Positions 56,512-64,000 of a stretch of 64,000 nt of DNA are shown one piece after another. Every line of letters starts with the position of its first letter. Position 1 is the first letter of the stretch. The translations under genes were made by a program, and so were the position numbers. Location of the stretch: assembly GCF_001713455.1 (NCBI RefSeq), contig NZ_CP016464.1, positions 2,962,001 to 3,026,000 of the forward strand. The letters are read 5' to 3'. This stretch comes from Bosea sp. RAC05 (lineage in GTDB: Bacteria; Pseudomonadota; Alphaproteobacteria; Rhizobiales; Beijerinckiaceae). A model generated the notes under the pieces. It did not search any database. It was not told where the DNA came from and worked only from the letters and a program-made list of their open reading frames with translations.

Positions 56512-58155
56512 TCAGCTCTTGGACGAGAACAGGTCGACCCTGAAGATGCGGGTGGCGACGAGGATCGGGATCAGGATCACCGCGACGAGGACCAACCCGT
56601 AGGCCGAGGCCGAGGCCATCAGATTGGAATCGATCAGCTTGAAGATCTGGATCGGCATGGTCTCGCGGCCGCCGGAATAGACGATGATCGAGGCCGAGAG
56701 CTCGGCGACGGTGGTCGTCCAGGTCAGCACGGCGGCGGCCGCGATGGCCGGCAGCATCAGTGGCAGCACCACCTTGAAGAAGGTCGCCACCGGCGGCACA
56801 CCGAGGCTGATCGACGCCTCCTCGATCGAGTTGGGAATGTTGTAGAGCGTCGAGGACGCGTTGCGGATCCCGAACGGCAGCCGGCGGACGATGTAGGCCA
56901 GCACGATGATGCTCGCCGTCCCCGTCAGGGGCAGGAAGCCGGTGTTGAACGACATCAGAAGGCCGATGCCGATGATGGTCCCCGACAGGGCGAGAGGAAG
57001 CGCCGTCAGGTAGTCGAGCGCCGGGGTCAGGATCGTGCGTTTCTTGACGATCAGGTAGCTGACGATGGCGCTGAAGGTGATGCCGATGAGGGTTGCCACC
57101 GCCGCATAGGTCAGCGTGTTCAGCACGGGATCGGGCGCGATGCGGAAGAGCCGCTCGACATGGACGGTCGTCCACTCACCCCAGCGCATCACCGGGCCGC
57201 GCGACACCGTGAAGGCGCCGATCACGATCGAGCCGAGCGGCAGCAGCGAGACGATGACGAGCAAACCGGCCAGCAGCCCCGTGACGAGCCCGGGCAGGCC
57301 GCGCAGCGATTGCGCCCGCGCGCCGCGGCCCTGGGTGACCTCGTGACGCCCGCGCGAGACGATCCAGCGCTGGACGAAGAGCACGATCATGACGAGCGCG
57401 ATCGACACGCTGGCCAGCGTCGACTGCATCACCGGATCGGAGCCGCCCTCGGCGACGGCCGCCTGATAGGTCAGCACCGACAACAGCGGGACCCGGCTGC
57501 CGAGGATCGTCGCTGTCGCGAAATTCCCGACGACGAGGGTGAATACCAGAAGCGCACTCGCCAGCACCGACGGCAGCACCACGGGCAGCATGACGTTGAG
57601 CCGCGAACGTGCGGGCGAGGTGCCCAGACTCTGCGCGGCCTCCTCGAGCTGCACGTCGAAGCCGCGGATTGCGGCCAGCGTGCCGATGTAGACATAGGTG
57701 TAGTAGGTGAAGGTCATCACCGTGATCAGGCCGGGCCAACCGTAGAAGCTCGGGATGTCGATGCCCCTCGCGCCGAGCCAGCGGGTGATGAAGCCGTTGT
57801 TGCCGAGCATCATCAGCCAGGTCTGGGCGGCGATGACCTCCGGGATCACGAGCGTGACCAGCGGCAGCACGGCGACGATGCCCTTGCCGGGGAACGAGAA
57901 CCGCGCCGTGAAATAGGCCAGCGGCACGCCGATCAGCGTCGTGGTCAGGGTCACGGCCAGGCCGAGCGCGATGGTGTTGACGATGGCGGTGGCGTATTTC
58001 GGATCGGCTGCCAGCATCGCCCAGCCCGAGCGGCCGCTGCTGCCACCGAAGCTGCCGGTGAGCACGTTCAGTAGCGGATAGAGCAGGAAGACCGCGAGGA
58101 TCGCCAGCGCCAGCGCGGACAGCCAGAACCAGACCGAGCGCAGCTGCGCGCTCAT
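56512..58155 (-). CDS. ABC transporter permease, two fused permease domains, system 2
   Basis: A 547-residue permease with two halves. The first EAA loop is VQLEEAAQSLGTSPARSRLNVMLPVVLP and the second NSIEEASISLGVPPVATFFKVVLPLMLP. Twelve membrane segments are likely. It overlaps the ATPase start by four bases (ATGA) and is about 65 bases upstream of the binding protein, so the operon order in transcription is phosphatase, ATPase, permease, binding protein. Confidence 0.92.
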   Translation of the reverse strand: MSAQLRSVWFWLSALALAILAVFLLYPLLNVLTGSFGGSSGRSGWAMLAADPKYATAIVNTIALGLAVTLTTTLIGVPLAYFTARFSFPGKGIVAVLPLVTLVIPEVIAAQTWLMMLGNNGFITRWLGARGIDIPSFYGWPGLITVMTFTYYTYVYIGTLAAIRGFDVQLEEAAQSLGTSPARSRLNVMLPVVLPSVLASALLVFTLVVGNFATATILGSRVPLLSVLTYQAAVAEGGSDPVMQSTLASVSIALVMIVLFVQRWIVSRGRHEVTQGRGARAQSLRGLPGLVTGLLAGLLVIVSLLPLGSIVIGAFTVSRGPVMRWGEWTTVHVERLFRIAPDPVLNTLTYAAVATLIGITFSAIVSYLIVKKRTILTPALDYLTALPLALSGTIIGIGLLMSFNTGFLPLTGTASIIVLAYIVRRLPFGIRNASSTLYNIPNSIEEASISLGVPPVATFFKVVLPLMLPAIAAAAVLTWTTTVAELSASIIVYSGGRETMPIQIFKLIDSNLMASASAYGLVLVAVILIPILVATRIFRVDLFSSKS

Positions 58156-59210
58156 GACGCCAGCACCAGGGTCTTGCCCGGGTCGAGGACGAGCCCCACG
58201 CGGGCGCCGGGTTCGAAGCGGTCATGCGCGCCGTTCTGCAGATCGACCGCCAGCACCCGGCCACCGGCGAACGCCACCTTGTAGCTCGTCTTGCCGCCGA
58301 GATACTGGCGATGGGCGATGGTCGCCGGGAGGGCGTCCAGCGCCTCCCCTCCGACCATGACGATGTCTTCCGGCCGCGCGACGAGGATGGCGCGGCCGGC
58401 CGGCAGCGCCGCGGGTGCGCGCGCAGCCAGGCTCATCCCGTCAAAAGCCACCGGACCGACCTCCCCTGCCTGCCGCCTCCCGGTCTCGACCTCGACCAGA
58501 TTGGCGCCGCCGACGAAGTCGGCGACGTAGCCGGTTGCCGGCTCGCGATAGATCGTGGCGGGTGTCCCGACCTGTTCCAGCCGGCCCTTGTTCATCACGC
58601 CGATCCGGTCCGACATCGCCAGCGCCTCCTCGCGATCATGGGTGACGAAGACTGTGGTGATCTTCGCTTCGCGCTGGAGTTCGACGATGGTTTCACGGAC
58701 CTGGAGGCGCAGCTTGGCATCGAGGTTGGAGAGTGGCTCGTCCATCAGCAGCACCCGCGGCTGGATGACCAGCGCGCGCGCAAGCGCCACGCGCTGCCGC
58801 TGTCCGCCCGAGAGCGCGGCCGGATGGCGCTCCCCGAGATGGCCGAGACCGACCCGTTCCAGCGCCGCTCCGACCCTGGCCCTGACCAGATTGTCGGCTT
58901 GCTTGCGGGCGCGCAGGCCGTAGGCGACGTTGTCGAAGACGGTCTTGTCGGGAAACAGCGCATAGTCCTGGAAGACCATGCCGATGTCGCGCCGGTGCGG
59001 CGGCAGATGCGTCACCTCCTGACCGCCGAAACGCAGGCGTCCGCGCTCGGCCGGCACGAACCCGGCGATCGTCCGCAGCAGAGTCGTCTTGCCGCACCCG
59101 CTCGGCCCCAGCAGCGTAAAGAACGAGCCGGGCTCGATCGTCAGCGCGAGCCCGTCGATGACGCGGGTCCCGCCATAGGCGACGGCCAGATCCTCGATTG
59201 CGATTCCCAT
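58152..59210 (-). CDS. ABC transporter ATP-binding protein (Fbp/Afu type), system 2
   Basis: A 352-residue ABC ATPase. Walker A is LGPSGCGKTTLLRTIAGF, Q-loop VFQDYALFPDKTVFDNV, signature [15 protein letters not shown], Walker B VLLMDEPLSNLD, with a TOBE domain at the C-terminus (VARPEDIVMVGGEAL onward). ATG 59210 with GAGGGGAT upstream is chosen; the frame is open to 60113, overlapping the phosphatase gene, without coding sense. It powers the fused permease with which its stop overlaps. Confidence 0.93.
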   Translation of the reverse strand: MGIAIEDLAVAYGGTRVIDGLALTIEPGSFFTLLGPSGCGKTTLLRTIAGFVPAERGRLRFGGQEVTHLPPHRRDIGMVFQDYALFPDKTVFDNVAYGLRARKQADNLVRARVGAALERVGLGHLGERHPAALSGGQRQRVALARALVIQPRVLLMDEPLSNLDAKLRLQVRETIVELQREAKITTVFVTHDREEALAMSDRIGVMNKGRLEQVGTPATIYREPATGYVADFVGGANLVEVETGRRQAGEVGPVAFDGMSLAARAPAALPAGRAILVARPEDIVMVGGEALDALPATIAHRQYLGGKTSYKVAFAGGRVLAVDLQNGAHDRFEPGARVGLVLDPGKTLVLAS

Positions 59211-59251
59211 GCCATCCCCTCGAGATTGTCGCTCCGCTGGATCGTTGCGCG

Positions 59252-60058
59252 CTATGTCGCCGGCCGGCCCGTCATGGCCCGCTCGACGGCGATGAGCGCT
59301 TCGCGGTGCCGGGCCGGGTCCCCGGCTACCAGAATGCGCGGGCCGGTCGCCTGCGTGATCGGGGCCCCCTCCCAATCGGTGATGACGCCCCCGGCGCCTT
59401 CGATGATCGGGCGGAAGGGGGCGATGTCCCAGAGCTTGAGCCGGGTATCCAGCGCCACGTCGATGCGGCCCGACGCGATCCGCCCATAGCTCATGCAGGC
59501 CCCGCCCCAGATGCGCCAGGCCGTGGCGTCGCGCAGCGCGTCGAGCGCGGGCCGCTCCTCGTCGTCGAAGAAGTCGGGATTGCTCGCCGACATGATGGCG
59601 TCGGCCAGCCTGTCGCAGGACCGGGTGCGGCAGGGCGCGCCGTTGTAGAGGGTCGCCCTCCCCTTCACGCCCAGCCAGCGCTCGCCAGTGATCGGATGGT
59701 CGATGATGCCGATGATCGGCTCGCCCGCCTGCATCAGGGCAATCAGCGTGCCGTAGACCGGCATGCCGGCGATGAAGGCGGCCGTACCGTCGATCGGGTC
59801 GAGCACCCAGACATGCTCGGCATCGAGATCCTGGCCGCCCTGCTCTTCCCCGAGAACGCCATGCCCGGGATACGCGTCGGCCAGCAGCTCGCGCAGGCGA
59901 TGCTCGATCCGGGCATCGAGCGCTGTCACGAAACTCCGGTCCGGCTTGACCTCGACCTCGGGCCGCGACGCTGCCGCCTCCCTCAGGATGGCGCCGCTTT
60001 CCGCAGCCAGCCGGTCGGCCATGTCGAGCCATCCCGACACATCGTTCCCGGCGCGCAT
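59252..60058 (-). CDS. Inositol monophosphatase family enzyme (HisN/IMPase-like)
   Basis: A 268-residue magnesium-dependent phosphatase. The metal motifs are GEEQGGQD, VWVLDPIDGTAAFIAG (motif A) and LKLWDIAPFRPIIEGAGG (motif B), all intact. The family includes inositol monophosphatase and bacterial histidinol phosphatases (HisN type). Context favours a role in releasing phosphate from an imported phosphorylated sugar or polyol: it is the first gene of the operon containing importer system 2, and faces a DeoR regulator. ATG 60058 is used because GGGAGGGGAG lies eight bases upstream; an ATG at 60094 lies inside the repeat region. Substrate unproven. Confidence 0.9.
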   Translation of the reverse strand: MRAGNDVSGWLDMADRLAAESGAILREAAASRPEVEVKPDRSFVTALDARIEHRLRELLADAYPGHGVLGEEQGGQDLDAEHVWVLDPIDGTAAFIAGMPVYGTLIALMQAGEPIIGIIDHPITGERWLGVKGRATLYNGAPCRTRSCDRLADAIMSASNPDFFDDEERPALDALRDATAWRIWGGACMSYGRIASGRIDVALDTRLKLWDIAPFRPIIEGAGGVITDWEGAPITQATGPRILVAGDPARHREALIAVERAMTGRPAT

Positions 60059-60094
60059 CAGCTCCCCTCCCTGACCCCGGGGACGATCTAGCAT

Positions 60095-60118
60095 TTGTGG
60101 GAAATTGTGGCAATGTGG
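60095..60118. promoter_or_regulatory. Helically phased direct repeats, probable DeoR-regulator operator
   Basis: TTGTGG occurs at 60095-60100 and 60105-60110, exactly ten bases apart (one turn), with a related ATGTGG at 60113-60118. They lie between the divergent phosphatase operon and the DeoR gene, just upstream of both starts. Confidence 0.55.
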
Positions 60119-60176
60119 GTTTTATAGCGTTTGAGTTGAATCATGCCGTGATGGCGGCCGCCGGAAAGGCAAGTGC

Positions 60177-60953
60177 ATGTGGCAGGAAGAGCGAAAGCAG
60201 CGCATTCGCACGCTGCTCCAGACCTTCGACAGCGTCTCGGTCGATCGGCTCGTTCAGGAGTTCGGCGTTTCCACCGAGACCATCCGCCGTGACCTGCTCG
60301 CGATGGAACGGCAAGGCAGCCTGCGGCGGGTCCATGGCGGAGCGGTGAGGCTGCCCGAGCAGCAGGACCCGTCTTACGAGGCCCGTTCGACGGTTCGGCT
60401 GAAGGAAAAGCGGGCGATCGCGCACGCAGCCGCACGGCTGGTGCGGAGCGGGCAGACGCTGTTCCTCGATGGCGGAACGACGACGGCGGCCCTCGCCGAG
60501 GAACTCAAGCTGATCTCCGGGCTGAACATCCTGACCAACTCGCTTCAGGTGGCCACGATCATGGCCTCGACCCAGAAGACGACGGGAACCCGAGTCTTCC
60601 TGCTCGGCGGCGAGATCGTGCATGAACCTCCCGAGACCGGCGGCGCGTCGACCATCAACGACATCCACCGCTTCAAGGCGGACATGGCTCTGCTATCCCC
60701 CTTCGGCATCGACATCGAAGGGGCGGCGACCAACTTCTTCGAACATACGGCCGAAATCGCCCGGGCCATGGTCCGAAATTCAGCCTCTGTCGTGCTGATT
60801 GCCGATCATTCGAAGGTCGGTGTCACCAGTCGCGTCCGCTTCTGCGAGACAGCCGAGGTGTCGACGCTGGTCACCGACCGCAAGGCGGAAGCGTCGCCCG
60901 CGCTGGCAGCCCTGTCGAAGGTGATCGGACGGATCGTCGTCGCGAATGCCTAG
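60177..60953 (+). CDS. DeoR-family transcriptional regulator (sugar-phosphate sensing type)
   Basis: A 258-residue regulator. The N-terminal HTH is KQRIRTLLQTFDSVSVDRLVQEFGVSTETIRRDLLAMERQG, with the DeoR signature SLRRVHGGAV. The C-terminal DeoR sensor domain follows (GQTLFLDGGTTTAALAEEL, VVLIADHSKVGVTSRVRF), which in known members binds phosphorylated sugars such as deoxyribose-5-phosphate or sugar-1-phosphates. ATG 60177 has GGAAAGG upstream. It is divergent from the phosphatase/importer operon and shares an intergenic operator. It likely controls that operon in response to the phosphorylated form of the imported ligand. Confidence 0.93.
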   Translation: MWQEERKQRIRTLLQTFDSVSVDRLVQEFGVSTETIRRDLLAMERQGSLRRVHGGAVRLPEQQDPSYEARSTVRLKEKRAIAHAAARLVRSGQTLFLDGGTTTAALAEELKLISGLNILTNSLQVATIMASTQKTTGTRVFLLGGEIVHEPPETGGASTINDIHRFKADMALLSPFGIDIEGAATNFFEHTAEIARAMVRNSASVVLIADHSKVGVTSRVRFCETAEVSTLVTDRKAEASPALAALSKVIGRIVVANA

Positions 60954-61203
60954 GCCGTCGCCATCGAGACGTCCCTGCCCCTCGTCCTTCGCGCGTTGGG
61001 GCTAACAACCCGATGCCAGGATGGCGACGCCTGCGATGAAGGTCCGCCAGCGGGCATCAGCCCAGCGTCAGGAAATGGCGTTTCGCTCCGGGGGACATAG
61101 CCGCCCATTCGGCCCGGCGTCGGCACAACACTGCCCTGCTCAACATGGGGATGCCCTTGAGTGGTGGCCTTGATAGAAACCGCCACGAAAGGACGGCCTT
61201 GTC
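60954..61203. other. Intergenic region between deoR and ggt
   Basis: About 250 bases without a clear gene or terminator. GAAAGGA lies before the ggt start, and a minus-strand open frame ending in RAEWAAMSPGAKRHFLTLG has no recognised match. Confidence 0.4.
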
Positions 61204-62808
61204 ATGCTTACAGCGAGTTGGGGTGAACGCGACTTCATGCGCCAGGGACGCTCGCTCGCGGTGGGCGACCGCGGCATAGCGGCGACGTCCCATCCGCTCG
61301 CAACGCTGACGGCAATCGATGTTTTGCGCACCGGTGGCAACGCGGTCGATGCAGCCATCGCGGCAATAGCGCTCCAAAGCGTGGTCGATCCCCACATGAC
61401 AGGCATCGGCGGCGACTGCTTCGCTCTTTATGCGCCCGCCAGCGGGACACCTGTGGCGATCGATGGGTCCGGGCGCGCTCCCGCGGCAGCCGAACTCGGC
61501 TGGTTCCTCGAACGTGGGATGAGCGCGATCGCGGATGACTCCGTCCATGCCGTCACGGTGCCGGGCGCGATCTCGGCCTGGTGCCGGCTTCATGGCGATC
61601 ACGGCCGGCTGCCGCTCGATCGGGTGCTGGAGCCCGCCATCCGAGCCGCTGAAGACGGATTTGTCGTGACCCCGCGTGCGGGACTCGACTGGGCCCGGTA
61701 CGGCGACCGTCTTTCACGCCACGGCGATGGATCCGCGGTCTACCTGCCGGGCGGAAAGCCGCCCGCCATCGGCGCGCGCCTTGTTCATCCGGCCCTGGCC
61801 ACGACACTGCGCGCGATCGCCTCGCGTGGCGCCGACGCGTTCTACCGGGGCACCGTCGCAGACAGCATCGTGCGGGCTCTGCAATCGCGCGGTGGCTTGA
61901 TGACACTGGACGACCTGGCCGGCTACGAGGCGACATATCGTGCGCCGGTGGGCGCCGATTATCGCGACCATCACATGCTCGAATGCCCGCCGGCGGGCCA
62001 GGGCGTCGCCGCTTTGCTGATCCTGAGGCTGCTGGCGCGCCACGATCTCTCGTCGGATACGCTCTCGGAGGCGGACCGCATCCATCTGCTGGCGGAGGCG
62101 ACCAAGGCCGCCTATCGGCAGCGCGATGCCCTGATCTGCGATCCTGACAGCCGCCCGGTCGATGTCGACGCGCTTCTGTCGGACACCACCGTCGCGCACT
62201 TGTCCGGCCTGATCGATCCACGACGCGCTTCGGAGGCCTCAACCTTCGACATGCCCGTGCATCGTGACACCGCTTATATCTGCGTCGCCGACCGCGACGG
62301 GAATCTCGTCTCATTCATCAATTCGCTGTTCTTCGCGTTCGGCAGCGGCATTTATGCCCCCGACAGCGGCGTGCTGTTGCAGAACCGTGGCGCCGGCTTT
62401 CGCCTGATCGAAGGCCATCCAAACGCGATTGCCCCCCGCAAGCGCCCCTTCCATACGATTATCCCAGGCCTTGCCCTCAAGGCGGGCAAACCAACCCTGG
62501 CCGTGGGCGTCATGGGCGGCCAGTACCAGGCGACAGGACATGCCCATATCCTCTCGGCCGTGGTGGATCGGGGGCTCGACATCCAGGCTGCGTCCGATCT
62601 GCCACGCAGCTTTGCCTTCGACGGGACGCTTCAGTTGGAGCCGACCGTCTCGCAGGAAGCCATCGATATCCTGATCTCCCGCGGCCATCGGACCATGATC
62701 GTCGACGAACCCCTGGGGGGCTGCCAGGCGATCTATGTCGATCACGAGCGCGGCGTGATGTTCGGGGCCACCGATCACCGCAAGGATGGGGTGGCGCTGG
62801 CCGTCTGA
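61204..62808 (+). CDS. ggt: Gamma-glutamyltransferase (Ntn hydrolase), without signal peptide
   Basis: A 534-residue autoprocessed enzyme that cleaves gamma-glutamyl bonds of glutathione and related compounds. The N-terminal GIAATSHPLATLTAIDVLRTGGNAVDAAIAA is the family start. The catalytic Thr is T356 in HRDTAYICVADRDGNLVSFINS, and the following ALKAGKPTLAVGVMGGQYQATGH block completes the small subunit. Unlike E. coli Ggt there is no export signal, so it would act in the cytoplasm. It is directly followed by peptide permease genes, suggesting that imported gamma-glutamyl peptides are processed inside. Relatives also include cephalosporin acylases, so substrate is not certain. Confidence 0.93.
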   Translation: MLTASWGERDFMRQGRSLAVGDRGIAATSHPLATLTAIDVLRTGGNAVDAAIAAIALQSVVDPHMTGIGGDCFALYAPASGTPVAIDGSGRAPAAAELGWFLERGMSAIADDSVHAVTVPGAISAWCRLHGDHGRLPLDRVLEPAIRAAEDGFVVTPRAGLDWARYGDRLSRHGDGSAVYLPGGKPPAIGARLVHPALATTLRAIASRGADAFYRGTVADSIVRALQSRGGLMTLDDLAGYEATYRAPVGADYRDHHMLECPPAGQGVAALLILRLLARHDLSSDTLSEADRIHLLAEATKAAYRQRDALICDPDSRPVDVDALLSDTTVAHLSGLIDPRRASEASTFDMPVHRDTAYICVADRDGNLVSFINSLFFAFGSGIYAPDSGVLLQNRGAGFRLIEGHPNAIAPRKRPFHTIIPGLALKAGKPTLAVGVMGGQYQATGHAHILSAVVDRGLDIQAASDLPRSFAFDGTLQLEPTVSQEAIDILISRGHRTMIVDEPLGGCQAIYVDHERGVMFGATDHRKDGVALAV

Positions 62809-62910
62809 TCGCGACAGCAGACTGGTGCGACTACGCTCTTCTGGTTGCACGCCCCCCCTGACGCGACCGCGGTGACGTTGACGCATCGGGGGCAACATTG
62901 TTCATTCGGC

Positions 62911-62926
62911 TTTGAACCGGTTCAAA
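62911..62926. promoter_or_regulatory. Perfect 16-base palindrome upstream of the peptide permease gene
   Basis: TTTGAACCGGTTCAAA is its own reverse complement and lies ten bases before the ATG of the DppB-like gene. A perfect palindrome of this length is unlikely by chance and suggests a dimeric repressor operator or a regulator half-site. Confidence 0.55.
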
Positions 62927-62935
62927 TTAGGTTTC

Positions 62936-63880
62936 ATGGCTCGATATGTCGCTTCACGCCTCCTGAGCCTGCTCCCGATCCTGTTCGGGGTTTCGGTCGT
63001 GACCTTTCTGCTGATGAGGCTGGTCCCGGGCGACCCTGTCATCGCCATGCTCGGCCTTGAGGCCGACCAGGCGGCGATTTCGGCCATGCGGCTGCGCCTG
63101 GCGCTCGACGACCCGCTGCCCCTGCAATACCTCCACTGGATATCACGCGTCATCACGGGAGATTTCGGCCGGTCGGTCCAGGGCGGGCGCGAGGTCCTGC
63201 CGCTCCTCCTGGGAGCGCTTGGCCCGACGGCGCTCCTGGCGACCGCGGCGTTGATCATCTCGCTGTTGATCGCGATCCCCGCCGGCATCGTCGCCGCGAC
63301 CAGGCGCAACAGCGCCGCCGATTACGGCGCCTCGCTCATCGCGCTGTTCGGCTTATCGATGCCGAGCTTCTGGCTCGGCATTCTTCTGATCCTGTCGCTG
63401 TCCATCGCCTATCCGATCTTCCCAGCCTCAGGGTACGTCTCACCCCTCGTCGACCCGCTCGCTCACTTGCGACATCTGACCCTGCCGGCACTGACGCTGG
63501 GCGCTGCTCTCGCCGCGGCCACGATGCGCATGACGCGGGCGACGATGCTGGAGATCCTGCGCTCGGATTTCGTGCGGACGGCCCGAGCCAAGGGGCTCGG
63601 CCCACGCGCGGTGGTGTGGGGGCACGCGCTGGCCAACGCTCGCATCCCGATCGTCACGCTGCTCGGCATCCAGCTGGGCCAACTCCTAGGCGGCGTCGTC
63701 ATTACCGAGACGGTGTTTTCCTGGCCCGGGATCGGCAAACTGACCGTGGATGCCATCTTCGCGCGAGACTACCCGGTGGTTCAGGGCGCCGTGCTGCTCA
63801 CCGCGACGCTGTTCGTCACGATCAACCTGCTCACGGATCTGCTCTACACCCTCCTCGATCCCCGGATCCGGCTCGCATGA
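62936..63880 (+). CDS. Peptide/glutathione ABC transporter permease, DppB/GsiC family
   Basis: A 314-residue permease of the oligopeptide/nickel/glutathione importer family. It opens with MARYVASRLLSLLPILFGVSVVTFLLMRLVPGDP, the typical first helix and GDP motif, and has the EAA-type loop TRATMLEILRSDFVRTARAKGLGPRAVVWGHALANARIPIVTLLG. Six helices. The frame is open to TTG 62912, but ATG 62936 is used since it follows the palindrome and has AGG just upstream. The next gene, its partner permease, overlaps by four bases. Proximity to ggt suggests glutathione or gamma-glutamyl peptide uptake. Confidence 0.93.
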   Translation: MARYVASRLLSLLPILFGVSVVTFLLMRLVPGDPVIAMLGLEADQAAISAMRLRLALDDPLPLQYLHWISRVITGDFGRSVQGGREVLPLLLGALGPTALLATAALIISLLIAIPAGIVAATRRNSAADYGASLIALFGLSMPSFWLGILLILSLSIAYPIFPASGYVSPLVDPLAHLRHLTLPALTLGAALAAATMRMTRATMLEILRSDFVRTARAKGLGPRAVVWGHALANARIPIVTLLGIQLGQLLGGVVITETVFSWPGIGKLTVDAIFARDYPVVQGAVLLTATLFVTINLLTDLLYTLLDPRIRLA

Positions 63881-64000
63881 GCGCTCCGGTCGAAGCCCTG
63901 TCGCCTCTGCCGCCGATGGGCTTCGCCCGCGTCGTGCGAGGCTTGCTTCGCGACCCGCGCTCGGCAGCGGGGCTGGGTTTGGTTCTGCTCGCTGTCGTGG
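63877..64000 (+). CDS. Peptide/glutathione ABC transporter permease, DppC/GsiD-like (3' truncated by window edge)
   Basis: The first 41 codons of the partner permease. ATG 63877 overlaps the preceding stop (ATGA). The visible part (MGFARVVRGLLRDPRSAAGLGLVLLAVV) shows the short cytoplasmic N-terminus and first membrane helix typical of DppC-type subunits, including the RDPRSAAGL pattern. The rest lies outside the window. Confidence 0.85.
   Translation, partial: MSAPVEALSPLPPMGFARVVRGLLRDPRSAAGLGLVLLAVV

Overview
This 64 kb window is chromosomal DNA of a high-GC alphaproteobacterium. The best fit is the order Hyphomicrobiales (Rhizobiales), possibly a Bosea-like lineage. That placement is inferred from gene content and order: a mrcA–prfB start, an hdaA replication regulator, a two-gene-spaced ppk–ppx–rnd–aspS block, a NDUFS4-type complex I subunit, the aapJQMP general amino acid importer, and a possible CtrA-type site (TTAA-N7-TTAAC-like). 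No phage genes, CRISPR array, intact insertion sequence or rRNA operon was seen. Three tRNA genes are present: Pro-TGG, Arg-TCT and Ser-TGA.

Left part (1–24.7 kb) is mostly core housekeeping: the end of PBP1A, prfB with its programmed +1 frameshift, a CDP-alcohol phosphatidyltransferase, an AI-2E-family permease, hdaA, a fatty acid desaturase, polyphosphate kinase and exopolyphosphatase, RNase D and AspRS. It then moves into envelope genes: a tandem pair of related small lipoproteins, and a surface-glycan decoration group (GT2, acyltransferase-3, methyltransferase, hexapeptide acetyltransferase). Next come a large exported protein of unknown function, a DUF192 protein, and a three-gene lipid-carrier glycosylation set (GT39, DPM1-like GT2, LAB_N protein).

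The middle (23.5–46.7 kb) holds metC, then the aap amino acid importer with two tandem binding-protein genes separated by a terminator and stem-loops. A small exported protein follows, whose Shine-Dalgarno sequence is locked in a perfect hairpin. After it come glpQ, a 46-residue lipoprotein, rsmB (broken by a one-base frameshift), guaA, dsbB, and a LysR/GST/NTF2-like/tautomerase detoxification module. The stretch closes with rlpA (also apparently frameshifted), a D,D-carboxypeptidase, tmk, holB, metG, tatD and a PhnP-like metallo-hydrolase.

The right part (47.3–64 kb) is accessory transport DNA. It holds two complete Fbp/Afu-type ABC importers flanking a phnCDE phosphonate-type importer with a fused PhnE. 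The second Fbp/Afu-type importer is followed by an inositol-monophosphatase-family gene and a divergent DeoR regulator, with helically phased direct repeats between them. My reading is that this is an organophosphorus uptake island (phosphorylated sugars or polyols plus phosphonate) with cytoplasmic dephosphorylation. That is inference from gene families and arrangement. The window ends with a cytoplasmic gamma-glutamyltransferase beside a Dpp/Gsi-type peptide permease pair, which suggests gamma-glutamyl peptide or glutathione salvage.
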